Positions 26,826 to 35,226 of a stretch of DNA of 64,000 nt are shown here, in pieces. Numbering within the stretch: the first letter of the stretch is position 1; each line of letters opens with the position of its first letter. A program made the translations under genes and the position numbers. The notes below the pieces were generated by a model that made no database searches, was not told the DNA's origin, and saw only the letters and a list, made by a program, of their open reading frames with translations. The stretch lies in the NCBI GenBank assembly GCA_963839285.1, contig CAWIUN010000010.1:62001-126000 (forward strand). The letters run 5' to 3'. This DNA is from DASSSQ01 sp963839285. Lineage in GTDB: Bacteria > Actinomycetota > Thermoleophilia > Gaiellales > Gaiellaceae.

Positions 26826-28250
26826 TCAGCCAACCGAGCCCTCCATCTGCAGCTGGATCAGCCGGTTCAGCTCGACGGCGTACTCGAGCGGCAGCTCCTT
26901 CGTGATCGGCTCGACGAAGCCCGAGACGATCATCGCGGAGGCCTCCGCCTCGGAGAGGCCGCGGCTCATCAGGTAGAAGAGCTGCTCCTCGCCGATCTTC
27001 GAGACGGTCGCCTCGTGGCCGATGTCGACCTCGTTCTCGTCGATCCGGATGTACGGGTAGGTGTCGGAGCGCGAGGCCTCGTCGAGGATCAGCGCGTCGC
27101 AGACGACCTTCGACTTCGAGCCGGAGGCGCCCTTGGCGACCTCGAGCAGGCCGCGGTAGCCGGCGCGGCCGCCGTCCTTGGAGATCGACTTGGAGGTGAT
27201 CACCGAGGTCGTGTTCGGCGCCGTGTGCACGCACTTGCCGCCCGCGTCCTGGTGCTGGCCCTTGCCGGCGAACGCGATCGAGAGCACCTCGCCGTGCGCG
27301 CGCTCGCCCATCAGCCAGATCGCCGGGTACTTCATCGTCAGCTTCGAGCCGAGGTTGCCGTCCACCCACTCCATCGTCGCGTCCTCGTAGGCGACGGCGC
27401 GCTTGGTGACGAGGTTGTAGACGTTGTTCGACCAGTTCTGGATCGTCGTGTAGCGGCAGCGGCCGCCCTTCTTGACGACGATCTCGACGACCGCGGAGTG
27501 CAGCGAGTCGGTCGAGTAGATCGGGGCGGTGCAGCCCTCGACGTAGTGGACGTAGGCCCCCTCGTCGACGAGGATCAGCGTCCGCTCGAACTGGCCCATG
27601 TTCTCGGCGTTGATCCGGAAGTAGGCCTGCAGCGGCATCTCGATCGAGACGCCCGGCGGCACGTAGATGAAGGAGCCGCCCGACCAGACCGCGGAGTTCA
27701 GCGCCGCGAACTTGTTGTCGTTCTGCGGGATCACCGTGCCGAAGTACTGCTTGAAGAGCTCCTCGTGCTCGCGCAGGGCCGTGTCGGTGTCGAGGAAGAT
27801 CACGCCCTGGTTGGTCAGCTCCTCCTGGAGCTTGTGGTAGACGACCTCGGACTCGTACTGGGCGCCGACCCCGGCGAGGTACTTCTTCTCGGCCTCGGGG
27901 ATGCCCAGCTTGTCCCAGGTGTCGCGGATGTCCGCCGGCAGGTCCTCCCAGCTCTTCGCCTGCTTCTCGGTCGGGCGGATGTAGTAGAAGATGTTCTCGA
28001 AGTCGATCTCGTTCAGGTTCCCGCCCCACTGCGGCAGCGGCCGGGCGAGGAAGTAGTCGAGCGAGCGGTGCCGGAACTTGCGCATCCAGTCGGGCTCGTC
28101 CTTGTGCGAGGAGATCGCGTCGACCAGCTCGTGCGAGAGGCCGCGCCCGGACTTGAAGAAGTAGTCCTCGGCGACGTGGAACCCGTACTTGATCTCGTAG
28201 TCGGAGCCGATGCCCTTGACGACCTCGGTCTCGGTCAGCTGCTCGGTCAT
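26826..28250 (-). CDS. sufB: Fe-S assembly scaffold subunit SufB
   Basis: Main scaffold subunit that, with SufD and SufC, builds Fe-S clusters from SufS/SufU sulfur. 474 residues, intact. N-terminal YKYGFHVAEDYFFKSGRG-like segment with LARPLPQWGGNLNEIDFE, then VEGCTAPIYSTDSLHSAVVEI, GNLGSKLTMKYPAIWL and HTAPNTTSVITSKSISKDGG, and the end EASAMIVSGFVEPITKELPLEY. Start ATG 28250 overlaps the sufC stop. Confidence 0.97.
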   Translation of the reverse strand: MTEQLTETEVVKGIGSDYEIKYGFHVAEDYFFKSGRGLSHELVDAISSHKDEPDWMRKFRHRSLDYFLARPLPQWGGNLNEIDFENIFYYIRPTEKQAKSWEDLPADIRDTWDKLGIPEAEKKYLAGVGAQYESEVVYHKLQEELTNQGVIFLDTDTALREHEELFKQYFGTVIPQNDNKFAALNSAVWSGGSFIYVPPGVSIEMPLQAYFRINAENMGQFERTLILVDEGAYVHYVEGCTAPIYSTDSLHSAVVEIVVKKGGRCRYTTIQNWSNNVYNLVTKRAVAYEDATMEWVDGNLGSKLTMKYPAIWLMGERAHGEVLSIAFAGKGQHQDAGGKCVHTAPNTTSVITSKSISKDGGRAGYRGLLEVAKGASGSKSKVVCDALILDEASRSDTYPYIRIDENEVDIGHEATVSKIGEEQLFYLMSRGLSEAEASAMIVSGFVEPITKELPLEYAVELNRLIQLQMEGSVG

Positions 28251-29014
28251 ACGGTCACCCCCTCCCAGGCTGCATAGCCCTCGGCCTCGAGCTTCTGGGC
28301 CAGCTCCGGCCCACCCTCCTCGACGATGCGTCCGCCGACGAAGACGTGCACGAAGTCCGGCTCGATGTAGTTGAGGATCCGCTGGTAGTGCGTGATCACG
28401 AGCGCGCCCATCTCGGGCCCGATCAGCTCCTGGACGCCGCCGGCGACGATGCGCAGCGCGTCGATGTCGAGCCCGGAGTCGGTCTCGTCGAGCACGGCGA
28501 TCCGCGGCTTCAGCATCGCCATCTGCAGGATCTCGATCCGCTTCTTCTCGCCGCCGGAGAAGCCCTCGTTCAGGTAGCGCGCGGCCATCTCGCGCGGCAC
28601 CTTCAGCTGCTCCATCGCCGTCATCAGCTCGGCGCGGAACTCCTTGACGGTGATCGGGTCGTCGACGCCGCCCGCCCGTGCCTTCCGGACGGCGTTGATC
28701 GCCTGCCGGAGGAAGTTCGTGACGGTGACGCCCGGGATCGCGTGCGGGTACTGGAACGCGAGGAAGAGCCCGGCCTGCGCGCGCTCGTCCGCCCCGGCCT
28801 CGGTCAGGTCGCGGCCGTCCATCAGGATCCGGCCGTCGGTGATCTCGTAGGCGGGGTGCCCGGCGATCGCGTAGGCGAGCGTCGACTTGCCGGAGCCGTT
28901 CGGCCCCATGATCGCGTGCACCTGGTTCGTGTCGACCGCGAGGTCGACGCCCTTGACGATCTCGGTGCCGTCCTCGAGCGCGACGTGCAGGTTCTTCAGT
29001 TCGAGCAATGCCAC
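28247..29014 (-). CDS. sufC: Fe-S assembly ATPase SufC
   Basis: ABC-type ATPase of the SufBCD complex; cytoplasmic. 255 residues. Walker A GPNGSGKSTL, Q-loop LAFQYPHAIPGV, signature FSGGEKKRIEI, Walker B IAVLDETDSGLDIDAL and H-loop VITHYQRIL. The GTG at 29014 (VALLELKNLHV) gives the standard N-terminus. It is the first gene of the suf run; a 154-base gap with a GC hairpin (GGGGC-CGAAA-GCCCC near 29066-29080) separates it from divergent tatA. No SufR-type regulator is adjacent. Confidence 0.96.
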   Translation of the reverse strand: MALLELKNLHVALEDGTEIVKGVDLAVDTNQVHAIMGPNGSGKSTLAYAIAGHPAYEITDGRILMDGRDLTEAGADERAQAGLFLAFQYPHAIPGVTVTNFLRQAINAVRKARAGGVDDPITVKEFRAELMTAMEQLKVPREMAARYLNEGFSGGEKKRIEILQMAMLKPRIAVLDETDSGLDIDALRIVAGGVQELIGPEMGALVITHYQRILNYIEPDFVHVFVGGRIVEEGGPELAQKLEAEGYAAWEGVTV

Positions 29015-29168
29015 GGTGGTGGTCGCCTTCCTGTCGCTCCCAGCGAGATTCTCAAGCGAAATGCGGGGCTTTCGGCCCCCGTGTCGCAGTGTAGCGGGGC
29101 GGCTCGGGCCGCCGCACCTCTCGTCTCCCCCCGTGCCGGTGGCGCCGAAACGTTGGTACCATCGCCGT

Positions 29169-29411
29169 ATGCCTGGATGGATCGGCCCCTGGGAACTGCT
29201 CATCCTGCTCGTCGTCGTCCTGCTGATCTTCGGCCCCAAGCGCCTGCCCGAGATGGGCCGCTCGCTGGGGAAGGGGATGCGCGAGTTCAAGGACTCGGTG
29301 ACGGGCAAGGACGAGGAGCCGCCCGCAGAGCTCACCGCCACGCCCGCCGCCCCCGTCGAGCACGAGCCCACGCTGACCGCCTCGTCGGTCGAGCGCGACC
29401 CGAACGCCTGA
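29169..29411 (+). CDS. tatA: twin-arginine translocase TatA/E subunit
   Basis: 80 residues: a single helix (WELLILLVVVLLIFGPKRLPEMG) with the FGPKRLPE hinge, an amphipathic helix SLGKGMREFKDSV and an acidic tail. Forms the Tat pore with TatC, which starts 6 bases after the stop. The ATG at 29169 is the only start giving the short MPGWIGP N-terminus. Confidence 0.93.
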   Translation: MPGWIGPWELLILLVVVLLIFGPKRLPEMGRSLGKGMREFKDSVTGKDEEPPAELTATPAAPVEHEPTLTASSVERDPNA

Positions 29412-29417
29412 CGCGGA

Positions 29418-30179
29418 ATGCGGCTGCCGCGGCGCCTTCGCCACGGTGAGGAGGCGACGCTCGTCGAGCACCTCGACGAGCTCCGCACGCGCCTGATCAT
29501 CGCCCTGCTGGCGCTGGCCGCCGGCTTCTCGGTCGGCTACGCCTTCCACGCGCGGCTGATCCACTGGCTGAACGCGCCGCTGCCGGCCGGCAAGGAGCCG
29601 GTCACCTTCGGCGTCGCCGAGCCGTTCATGACCTCGTTCGTGGTCAGCCTCTACGCCGGCTTCGTGCTGGCGCTGCCGGTGATCCTCTGGCAGGTCTGGG
29701 CGTTCCTCGCGCCCGCCTTCGGGCCGCAGGCGCAGCGGACCGTCTCGGCGCTGACCGCCTTCGCGACCCTGCTCGCCGCCGGCGGCCTCCTCTTCGGCTA
29801 CTTCCTCGTCCTGCCGGCCGCGGTCCACTTCCTGACCAACTTCGACTCGTCGCTCTACAACATCCAGGTGCGGGCGAAGGACTACTACTCCTTCGCCGCC
29901 CTCGTCGAGCTCGCGACCGCGGTCGTCTTCGAGGTGCCGATCGTCGTGCTCGGGCTCGTGCGGCTGCGCGTCGTCACGGCCGAGAAGCTGCGCCGGAACT
30001 GGAAGATCGGGATCGTGACGATGACCGCCGTCGCGGTCGCGCTGCCGGGCGTCGACCCGGTCACGACCTGCTTCGAGGCGGTGCCGCTGCTCGTCCTCTA
30101 CGCCGGCTCGGTGGCGCTGGCCGCCGTCTTCGAGCGCCGCTGGTTCCCGGCGGGCACGCCGGCGGTCGCCGCAGAGTGA
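29418..30179 (+). CDS. tatC: twin-arginine translocase TatC subunit
   Basis: Six-helix receptor for Tat signal peptides. 253 residues. The key N-terminal LVEHLDELRTRL and the periplasmic loop region PFMTSFVVSLYAGFVLALPVILWQVWAF are present, as is VDPVTTCFEAVPLLVLY near the last helices. It starts ATG 29418 after tatA, and its stop overlaps the GTG of the amidohydrolase. The tatA-tatC pair with no tatB is normal for actinobacteria, where one TatA/E may do both jobs here or another copy lies elsewhere. Confidence 0.95.
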   Translation: MRLPRRLRHGEEATLVEHLDELRTRLIIALLALAAGFSVGYAFHARLIHWLNAPLPAGKEPVTFGVAEPFMTSFVVSLYAGFVLALPVILWQVWAFLAPAFGPQAQRTVSALTAFATLLAAGGLLFGYFLVLPAAVHFLTNFDSSLYNIQVRAKDYYSFAALVELATAVVFEVPIVVLGLVRLRVVTAEKLRRNWKIGIVTMTAVAVALPGVDPVTTCFEAVPLLVLYAGSVALAAVFERRWFPAGTPAVAAE

Positions 30180-31481
30180 CCGGCCGCCCGACGGTCGTCT
30201 CGGCCGACTGGGTGCTGCCGGTCGAGGGGGCGCCGATCCCGGACGGCGCCGTCGCGATCGACGAGCAGGGCCGGATCGCCGCGGTCGGTGCGGCCGCCGA
30301 GCTCGGTCACGGCACCCGGTACGAGGGCGCCGCGATCGCGCCCGGCTTCGTCAACGCCCACAGCCACCTCGAGTACGCGAGCTACGCGGGCTTCGGCGAC
30401 GGGCAGCCCTTCCCGGCCTGGCTGCGCACGCACATGGAGCGGAAGGCGCGGCTCGCACCCGCCGAGGCGGCCGCGATCGCCCGCCTCGGCGCCGCCGAGT
30501 GCCTCGCCTCGGGCGTGACCACGGTCGGCGACTGCAGCTACGCGGGCGCGGCGGCGGGCGCGTGCGCGGAGCTCGGCCTCCGGGCGATCGTCTATCTGGA
30601 GGTCTTCGGCGTCGGGCGCCGGGAGAGGCGCTTCGCGGAGCTGCGCGAGGGGCTCGGCGAGCTGCCCGCCTCGCGTCCGCGTCGGCGTCTCCCCGCACGC
30701 GCCCTACACCTGCGACCTCGAGCTCTACGCGGCCTGCGCCGAGCTCGGCGTGCCGGTGGCGACGCACCTCGCCGAGAGCGAGGCCGAGCTCGAGTGGTCG
30801 CGCAGCGGCGTCGGGCCGCTGCCGGACGTCCGGCCGACGTCGATCCGCGAGCTGGCCGCGGCGGGACTGCTCGGGCCCCACGTGGTCGCCGCGCACTGCG
30901 TCCACGTCGACGACGAGGAGATCGCGCTGCTCGCAGGTCACGGCGTCGGCGTCGCGCACTGCCCGCGCTCGAACGCGGTGCTCGGCTGCGGCGTCGCCCC
31001 GCTCGTGCCGCTCCGGCAGGCGGGCGTCCGCGTCGGCCTCGGCAGCGACAGCCCCGCCTCGACGCCCTCCTTCGACCTCTACGAGGAGCTGCGGGCGGCG
31101 CTCTACGCGGCCCGCGCGCGCGAGCGCGACCCGGCGGCGCTGACGGCGGAAAACGCCCTGGAGCTTGCTACTTTGGGGTCGGCGCGCGCGCTCGGTCTCG
31201 ACGGCGAGACGGGCTCGCTCGCACCGGGGAAGTGGGCCGACCTGCAGGTCGTCGATCTGAGAGGCTCGCCCTTCCTTCCCTGGGAGGATCCGACAACGGC
31301 CGTCGTGCTCGGCGGCTCCCCCGACCGCGTCGCCGCCGTCTACGTCGCCGGCGAGGCCCGATACGAGAGAGGTACGTTCGAGTGGCGAGAGGTACGCAGC
31401 ACATCCGCAAGCGCCCGCGCCAGGCTTCTGGGCCTGCCCGCAAGCCCTCCCGCGGAGACGTCCGCAGAGCCCGTCGCGTAG
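30176..31481 (+). CDS. metal-dependent amidohydrolase, chlorohydrolase/deaminase type (frameshifted)
   Basis: Amidohydrolase superfamily member, about 434 residues. Metal ligands in APGFVNAHSHLEY (HxH), ATHLAES, AHCVHVDD and GLGSDSPAS with the catalytic aspartate. The frame breaks at about 30680; shifting by one gives VRVGVSPHAPYTCD, a conserved segment of the deaminase branch. Aminodeoxyfutalosine deaminase (menaquinone route), guanine deaminase and SsnA-type enzymes share this look, and I cannot choose. It is coupled to tatC (GTGA) and lies 11 bases before the TPR gene. Confidence 0.82.
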
Positions 31482-31492
31482 AAGAGTCGGGG

Positions 31493-32264
31493 ATGTTCTT
31501 CCCGATGCTTCGCCGCCAGGCGAAGTGGGTGTTCGTGCTGCTCGCGCTCGTCTTCGCCGGCGGCTTCGTCTTCTTCGGCGTCGGCTCCGGCCAGGGCGGC
31601 CTCGGCGACGTGCTGCAGGGCTGGCTCGGCACCGGCGGCTCGGCCGGCGGCCCCTCGATCTCGAAGCTCGAGTCGAAGACCCGCTCGAACCCGAAGGACG
31701 CGGCCGCCTTCCACGAGCTCGCGAACGCCTACGCCGCCGACCAGCAGACCGACAAGGCGATCGCGGCGCTGCAGCGCTACACGGCGCTCCGCCCGGCGGA
31801 CGCGACCGGCCTGCAGGAGCTCGCCTCCCAGTACGAGCGGAAGCTCCAGGACGTCAGCACCCGCGCGACGAACGACCCCGCGCTCTACGCCGGCGTCGAC
31901 ACCTCGCTCTTCACGCCCGCGTCGACGACGCCGCTCGGCCAGGCCTACGCCAGCACGAGCGCGCTCGGCGACCCGATCAACACGGCGCTCCAGTCGCTCG
32001 CCGACGCAGAAGCAGAGCGAGTACCAGCAGCAGCTCTCGACCGTCGCGCAGAAGCAGGAGCAGACCTACGAGAAGCTCGTCCGGCTCGACCCGACCGACC
32101 CGGCGACCCAGTTCCAGCTGGCCCGGGCGGCGCAGTACCTCGGGGACACCGCGACGGCGATCGCCGCCTACAAGCAGGCGAAGAAGCTCGACCCTGCCTC
32201 GTACGGGACCTACGCCGACCAGGCGCTGAAGGCGCTGCAGCCGGCACCTGCGCCGAAGAAGTAG
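31493..32264 (+). CDS. membrane-anchored TPR protein (frameshifted)
   Basis: One N-terminal helix (KWVFVLLALVFAGGFVFFGVGSG) then a Gly/Ser linker and two TPR-like stretches: NPKDAAAFHELANAYAADQQTDKAIAALQRYTALRP, cut here for length only in description, and after the frame break near 32003 LDPTDPATQFQLARA with DTATAIAAYKQAKKLDP. About 256 residues, ending PAPAPKK at 32264. The TPR part would be outside the membrane or in the cytoplasm depending on orientation, which is not clear. Probably a scaffold; no partner is evident. Confidence 0.7.
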
Positions 32265-32319
32265 CCGACCCCGTTAGACTCCGCCGCGAGTCACGAGCCC
32301 GCGACCGGGGGGAACTGGA

Positions 32320-32685
32320 ATGAACTTCGACATCAAGACGGAGCAGCTGGCAGACGACGCGTACGTGATCTCGCTGGCAGGCGAAGTCGACCTGTACACG
32401 GCGCCCGAGTTCAAGCAGCAGCTCCTCGAGGTGATCGCGCAGGGCGCCAGGCAGGTGATCGTCGACTTCAGCTCGACGACCTTCATCGACTCGACGACCC
32501 TCGGCGTCCTCGTCGGCGGCGTCAAGCGGCTGCGCGGCAACGACGGCCAGCTGACGCTGGTCTGCAGCGACCGCAACATCACGAAGATCTTCGAGATCAC
32601 CGGGCTCGACCGCGTCTTCACGATCTACCCGACCCGCGAGGAGGCCGTCGAGAAGCTCGACGGCGTCTCGCAGCCCCCCGCCTAG
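32320..32685 (+). CDS. STAS-domain anti-sigma factor antagonist
   Basis: 121-residue SpoIIAA/RsbV-like protein. VISLAGEVDLYTAPEF is the family N-terminal strand and FIDSTTLGVLVGG contains the serine (in DST) that an anti-sigma kinase phosphorylates; unphosphorylated protein would free a sigma factor. A ribosome site GGGGGGAA lies 8 bases before ATG 32320. No anti-sigma or sigma gene is adjacent, so the partner is elsewhere. Confidence 0.9.
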   Translation: MNFDIKTEQLADDAYVISLAGEVDLYTAPEFKQQLLEVIAQGARQVIVDFSSTTFIDSTTLGVLVGGVKRLRGNDGQLTLVCSDRNITKIFEITGLDRVFTIYPTREEAVEKLDGVSQPPA

Positions 32686-32706
32686 ACTCCGCCGCAGATC
32701 GCGTCA

Positions 32707-33411
32707 GTGAGAGCCCCCCTTCTCGCCTTCCTCGCCGCGGCCGCGGCGGTCGTGCTCGCCGGCTGCGGCTCGACCGGCATGGTCGAGGCCGGCGGCGACG
32801 TCGGCACGGGCAAGACGCTCTTCCAGCAGAACTGCGCCTCCTGTCACACGCTCGCCGACGCGAACGCGACGGGCGCCGTCGGCCCGAACCTGGACGAGGC
32901 GTTCGGGATGCCGAGCAAGCAGGGCTTCGAGCAGAGCACGATCCGCGACGTCGTCCGCGGGCAGATCGCCTACGCGAGCCCGCCGATGCCGCGCGACCTC
33001 GTCACGGGCGAGCAGGCGGACGCCGTCGCCGCCTACGTCGCCCAGGTCGCCGGCCAGCCGGTGCAGGGGAACGGCGTCCAGGCATCGCCGCTGCCCGGCT
33101 CCTCGACGCGACCGACCACGACGCAGGCGACGCGACGACCGCGGACCGCGACGACCGGCGGCGGCGGCGCGGGCACCTCGACGCCGGCCGGCAAGGAGAT
33201 CTTCACCGCCAACTGCGCCGCCTGCCACACGCTGGCCGACGCGGGTGCGACGGGCAGCGTCGGCCCGAACCTCGACCAGCTGAAGCCGGCCGAGGACGTC
33301 GTCGCGCACCAGGTCGAGGTCGGCGGCGGCGCGATGCCCTCGTTCAAGGGCACGCTCACCCCGCAGCAGATCCAGGACGTCGCCGCCTACGTGGCGAGCG
33401 TCGCCGGCTAG
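32707..33411 (+). CDS. dihaem cytochrome c lipoprotein
   Basis: 234 residues, GTG 32707. Lipoprotein signal with lipobox LAGCGST (Cys about 19). Two class I cytochrome c domains, each with a haem site: CASCHTLADA (about residues 42-115) and CAACHTLADA (about 160-234), with downstream axial methionines in PPMPRDL and GAMPSFKG. A Thr/Arg/Ser-rich linker separates them. It is encoded against the cytochrome oxidase operon, which it may feed with electrons from the outer face of the membrane. The two near-identical haem boxes suggest an internal duplication. Confidence 0.9.
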   Translation: MRAPLLAFLAAAAAVVLAGCGSTGMVEAGGDVGTGKTLFQQNCASCHTLADANATGAVGPNLDEAFGMPSKQGFEQSTIRDVVRGQIAYASPPMPRDLVTGEQADAVAAYVAQVAGQPVQGNGVQASPLPGSSTRPTTTQATRRPRTATTGGGGAGTSTPAGKEIFTANCAACHTLADAGATGSVGPNLDQLKPAEDVVAHQVEVGGGAMPSFKGTLTPQQIQDVAAYVASVAG

Positions 33412-33944
33412 CGCAGGCGCTTGCCGTAGACGCAGAACGGCGCGTAGCCGGGCCCGAAGCTCATCTCCGGCACGACCACCTGCCAGCCCTGGCTCTCGTA
33501 GAACGCCCGCGCCTTCGCGTTCTCGACCTGGGTCGAGAGGAGCGCCTGCTCGTGCGGCAGCCCCTCGAGCAGCGCGGCCAGGAGCCCGGTGCCGAGACCG
33601 CGGCGCTGCTCCTCGGGGCGGACGTGCAGCTCGACGACCTCGTAGTGCGGCGGCTGCAGCCAGCGGGCGCGGAGCCTGCTGCCGAGCGCCTCGCCGACGC
33701 GGTCCGTCCACCACTGCCCGCGGCCGCCCGTGTAGCCGTAGGCGAAGCCGAGCACCGCGTCCTCCTCGTCGAGCGCGGCCAGGAAGCGGAAGGCGTCGCG
33801 CTCGGCGTGCCGCGGCAGCCAGTCCCGGGCCCAGTCGTCGGTCGCGGCGCCCGCGCCGGCGCGGCGGTGGACGTCCTTGATCTGCTCCAGCAGCCCGCCC
33901 CGGAGCTGCCCCGGCTCGAGTCGGACGATCCGTGCGGTCGTTAT
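33408..33944 (-). CDS. GNAT acetyltransferase with apparent ATA start
   Basis: GCN5-related N-acetyltransferase, 178 codons. Acetyl-CoA loop VRPEEQRRGLGTGLLAAL, then STQVENAKARAFYESQGW. The reading frame continues upstream of the first conventional start (GTG 33755) through RFLAALDEEDA, AERDAFRF and RIVRLEPGQLRGGLL, which look like real GNAT N-terminal sequence. It begins at ATA 33944, which overlaps the upstream stop as ATAA, exactly where an ATGA overlap would be expected. So either ATA starts translation or a G has been read as A. Substrate unknown. Its stop overlaps the cytochrome c stop by 4 bases. Confidence 0.72.
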   Translation of the reverse strand: MTTARIVRLEPGQLRGGLLEQIKDVHRRAGAGAATDDWARDWLPRHAERDAFRFLAALDEEDAVLGFAYGYTGGRGQWWTDRVGEALGSRLRARWLQPPHYEVVELHVRPEEQRRGLGTGLLAALLEGLPHEQALLSTQVENAKARAFYESQGWQVVVPEMSFGPGYAPFCVYGKRLR

Positions 33945-34600
33945 CGGATCTCGTCCTGCTGGGTCTCGACGTCGACGACGACGTGCGTGACCGGGACCGC
34001 GAACCGCTCGCGCGCCTTCTCGACCACGTTCTGCTCGAGCCAGTGGGAGCGGCCCTCCGGGTGGGTCGCGAGCACGACCTCGTCGGGGCCGAAGAGCCGG
34101 AACCCGTCCTCGGCGGCCTGGATCGGGTCGGGGTCGCCGATCTCGCCCCGTGCGTCGAGCCCCGCCTCCCGCAGCCGCGCGACCGTGGTCTCGAGCCGCT
34201 CACGGGCCTCGGCGCGGGCGGGGTCCTCGTCGGAGGCCAGGTGCCGGAGCGGCGAGTTGAGCGCCGGCGCGACGACGAGCACCTCGGCCCGCCTGCCGGC
34301 CGCGCGCCGGTCGAGCTCGTCGGCCAGCGCCGAGCCCGAGACGACGGACTCGTTGGCGACGACGAGGATCCGCAGCGCGTCCGGGGCCTCCCGGCGGTCC
34401 GGGACGAGCGCCGGCTCGCGCGGCGCCTCGTCGCCGCCGAAGAAGAACCACCACACCGCCACGGCGGTGACGACGACGAAGACGCCGACGCCCCACCAGG
34501 TGCCGCCGACGACGCCGGCGAGCGCGACCAGGCCGAAGCCGACGACCGTCGCGATCAGGAAGCGGAACGCCTGCGGCTCGGTGCGGAACGGGTTCTGCAC
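33941..34600 (-). CDS. membrane-anchored universal-stress-like protein
   Basis: 219 residues from GTG 34600. Two N-terminal helices (FLIATVVGFGLVALAGVVGGTWWGVGVFVVVTAVAVWWFFF in tandem), then a soluble domain with ILVVANESVVSGSALADELD, EVLVVAPALNSPLRH, LREAGLDARGEIGDPDPIQA and VVLATHPEGRSHWLEQ. The same VVANE/VVAP/GDPDP pattern is in the gene at 35226, as in USP-like nucleotide-binding folds. It sits 20 bases after ctaE, so it is part of the cytochrome oxidase operon. Role unknown; perhaps stress control of respiration. Confidence 0.75.
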   Translation of the reverse strand: MQNPFRTEPQAFRFLIATVVGFGLVALAGVVGGTWWGVGVFVVVTAVAVWWFFFGGDEAPREPALVPDRREAPDALRILVVANESVVSGSALADELDRRAAGRRAEVLVVAPALNSPLRHLASDEDPARAEARERLETTVARLREAGLDARGEIGDPDPIQAAEDGFRLFGPDEVVLATHPEGRSHWLEQNVVEKARERFAVPVTHVVVDVETQQDEIR

Positions 34601-34620
34601 GGACTCCCTCTACCCGGAGG

Positions 34621-35226
34621 CTAGAGGATGTAGACCGTCACGTACACGACGATCCACATGACGTCGACGAAGTGCCAGTAGATCCCGCCGATCTCGACCC
34701 CGTGGTGGGCCTCGGCCGAGAAGTGGCCGCGGAACGAGCGGATCGTCATGAAGAGCAGGATCGTCAGCCCGACGAAGACGTGGGCGCCGTGCAGGCCGGT
34801 CAGGCAGAAGAAGACCGAGGCGAACGCGCCCGTGTGCGGGGCGAAGCCGATGCGGGCGTACTCGACGATCTGGGTGATCAGGAAGGTCAGCCCGAGCAGG
34901 AAGGTCAGCACCATCCCCGCCTGCAGGCCCGAGCGGCGGTTGTGCCGGATCGAGTGGAGCGCCCAGTGCACCGTGAAGCTCGAGGAGACGAGGATGCAGG
35001 TGTTGACGAAGGCGACGAACTTCGGGAACTCGTAGGGGGGCGGCGGCCACTCGGCCGCGCCGTTGACGATGCGGATGAAGAAGTAGGCCGTGAAGAAGGC
35101 GCCGAAGAGCATCACCTCGGAGGCGATGAAGAGGAACATCCCGAGCACGCGGGCATCGACGCGCGAGCTCTGGTGCGCCGGCGGCGGGCCGTGGTGGTGG
35201 TCGAGCGTCTCGGCGTGGACGGCCAC
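34621..35226 (-). CDS. ctaE: cytochrome c oxidase subunit III
   Basis: 201 residues, five or so helices of the haem-copper oxidase. GMFLFIASEVMLFGAFFTAYFF, GLHGAHVFVGLTILL and IYWHFVDVMWIVVYVTVYIL are subunit III signatures. It starts with GTG 35226 sharing one base with the upstream stop. It completes the oxidase with ctaC and ctaD. Confidence 0.95.
   Translation of the reverse strand: MAVHAETLDHHHGPPPAHQSSRVDARVLGMFLFIASEVMLFGAFFTAYFFIRIVNGAAEWPPPPYEFPKFVAFVNTCILVSSSFTVHWALHSIRHNRRSGLQAGMVLTFLLGLTFLITQIVEYARIGFAPHTGAFASVFFCLTGLHGAHVFVGLTILLFMTIRSFRGHFSAEAHHGVEIGGIYWHFVDVMWIVVYVTVYIL

Noticed and set aside
31360..31400. Direct repeat GAGAGGTACG near the end of the amidohydrolase
   Set aside because: Only 10 bases, within ordinary coding text (RYERGTFEWREV); no sign of a site.
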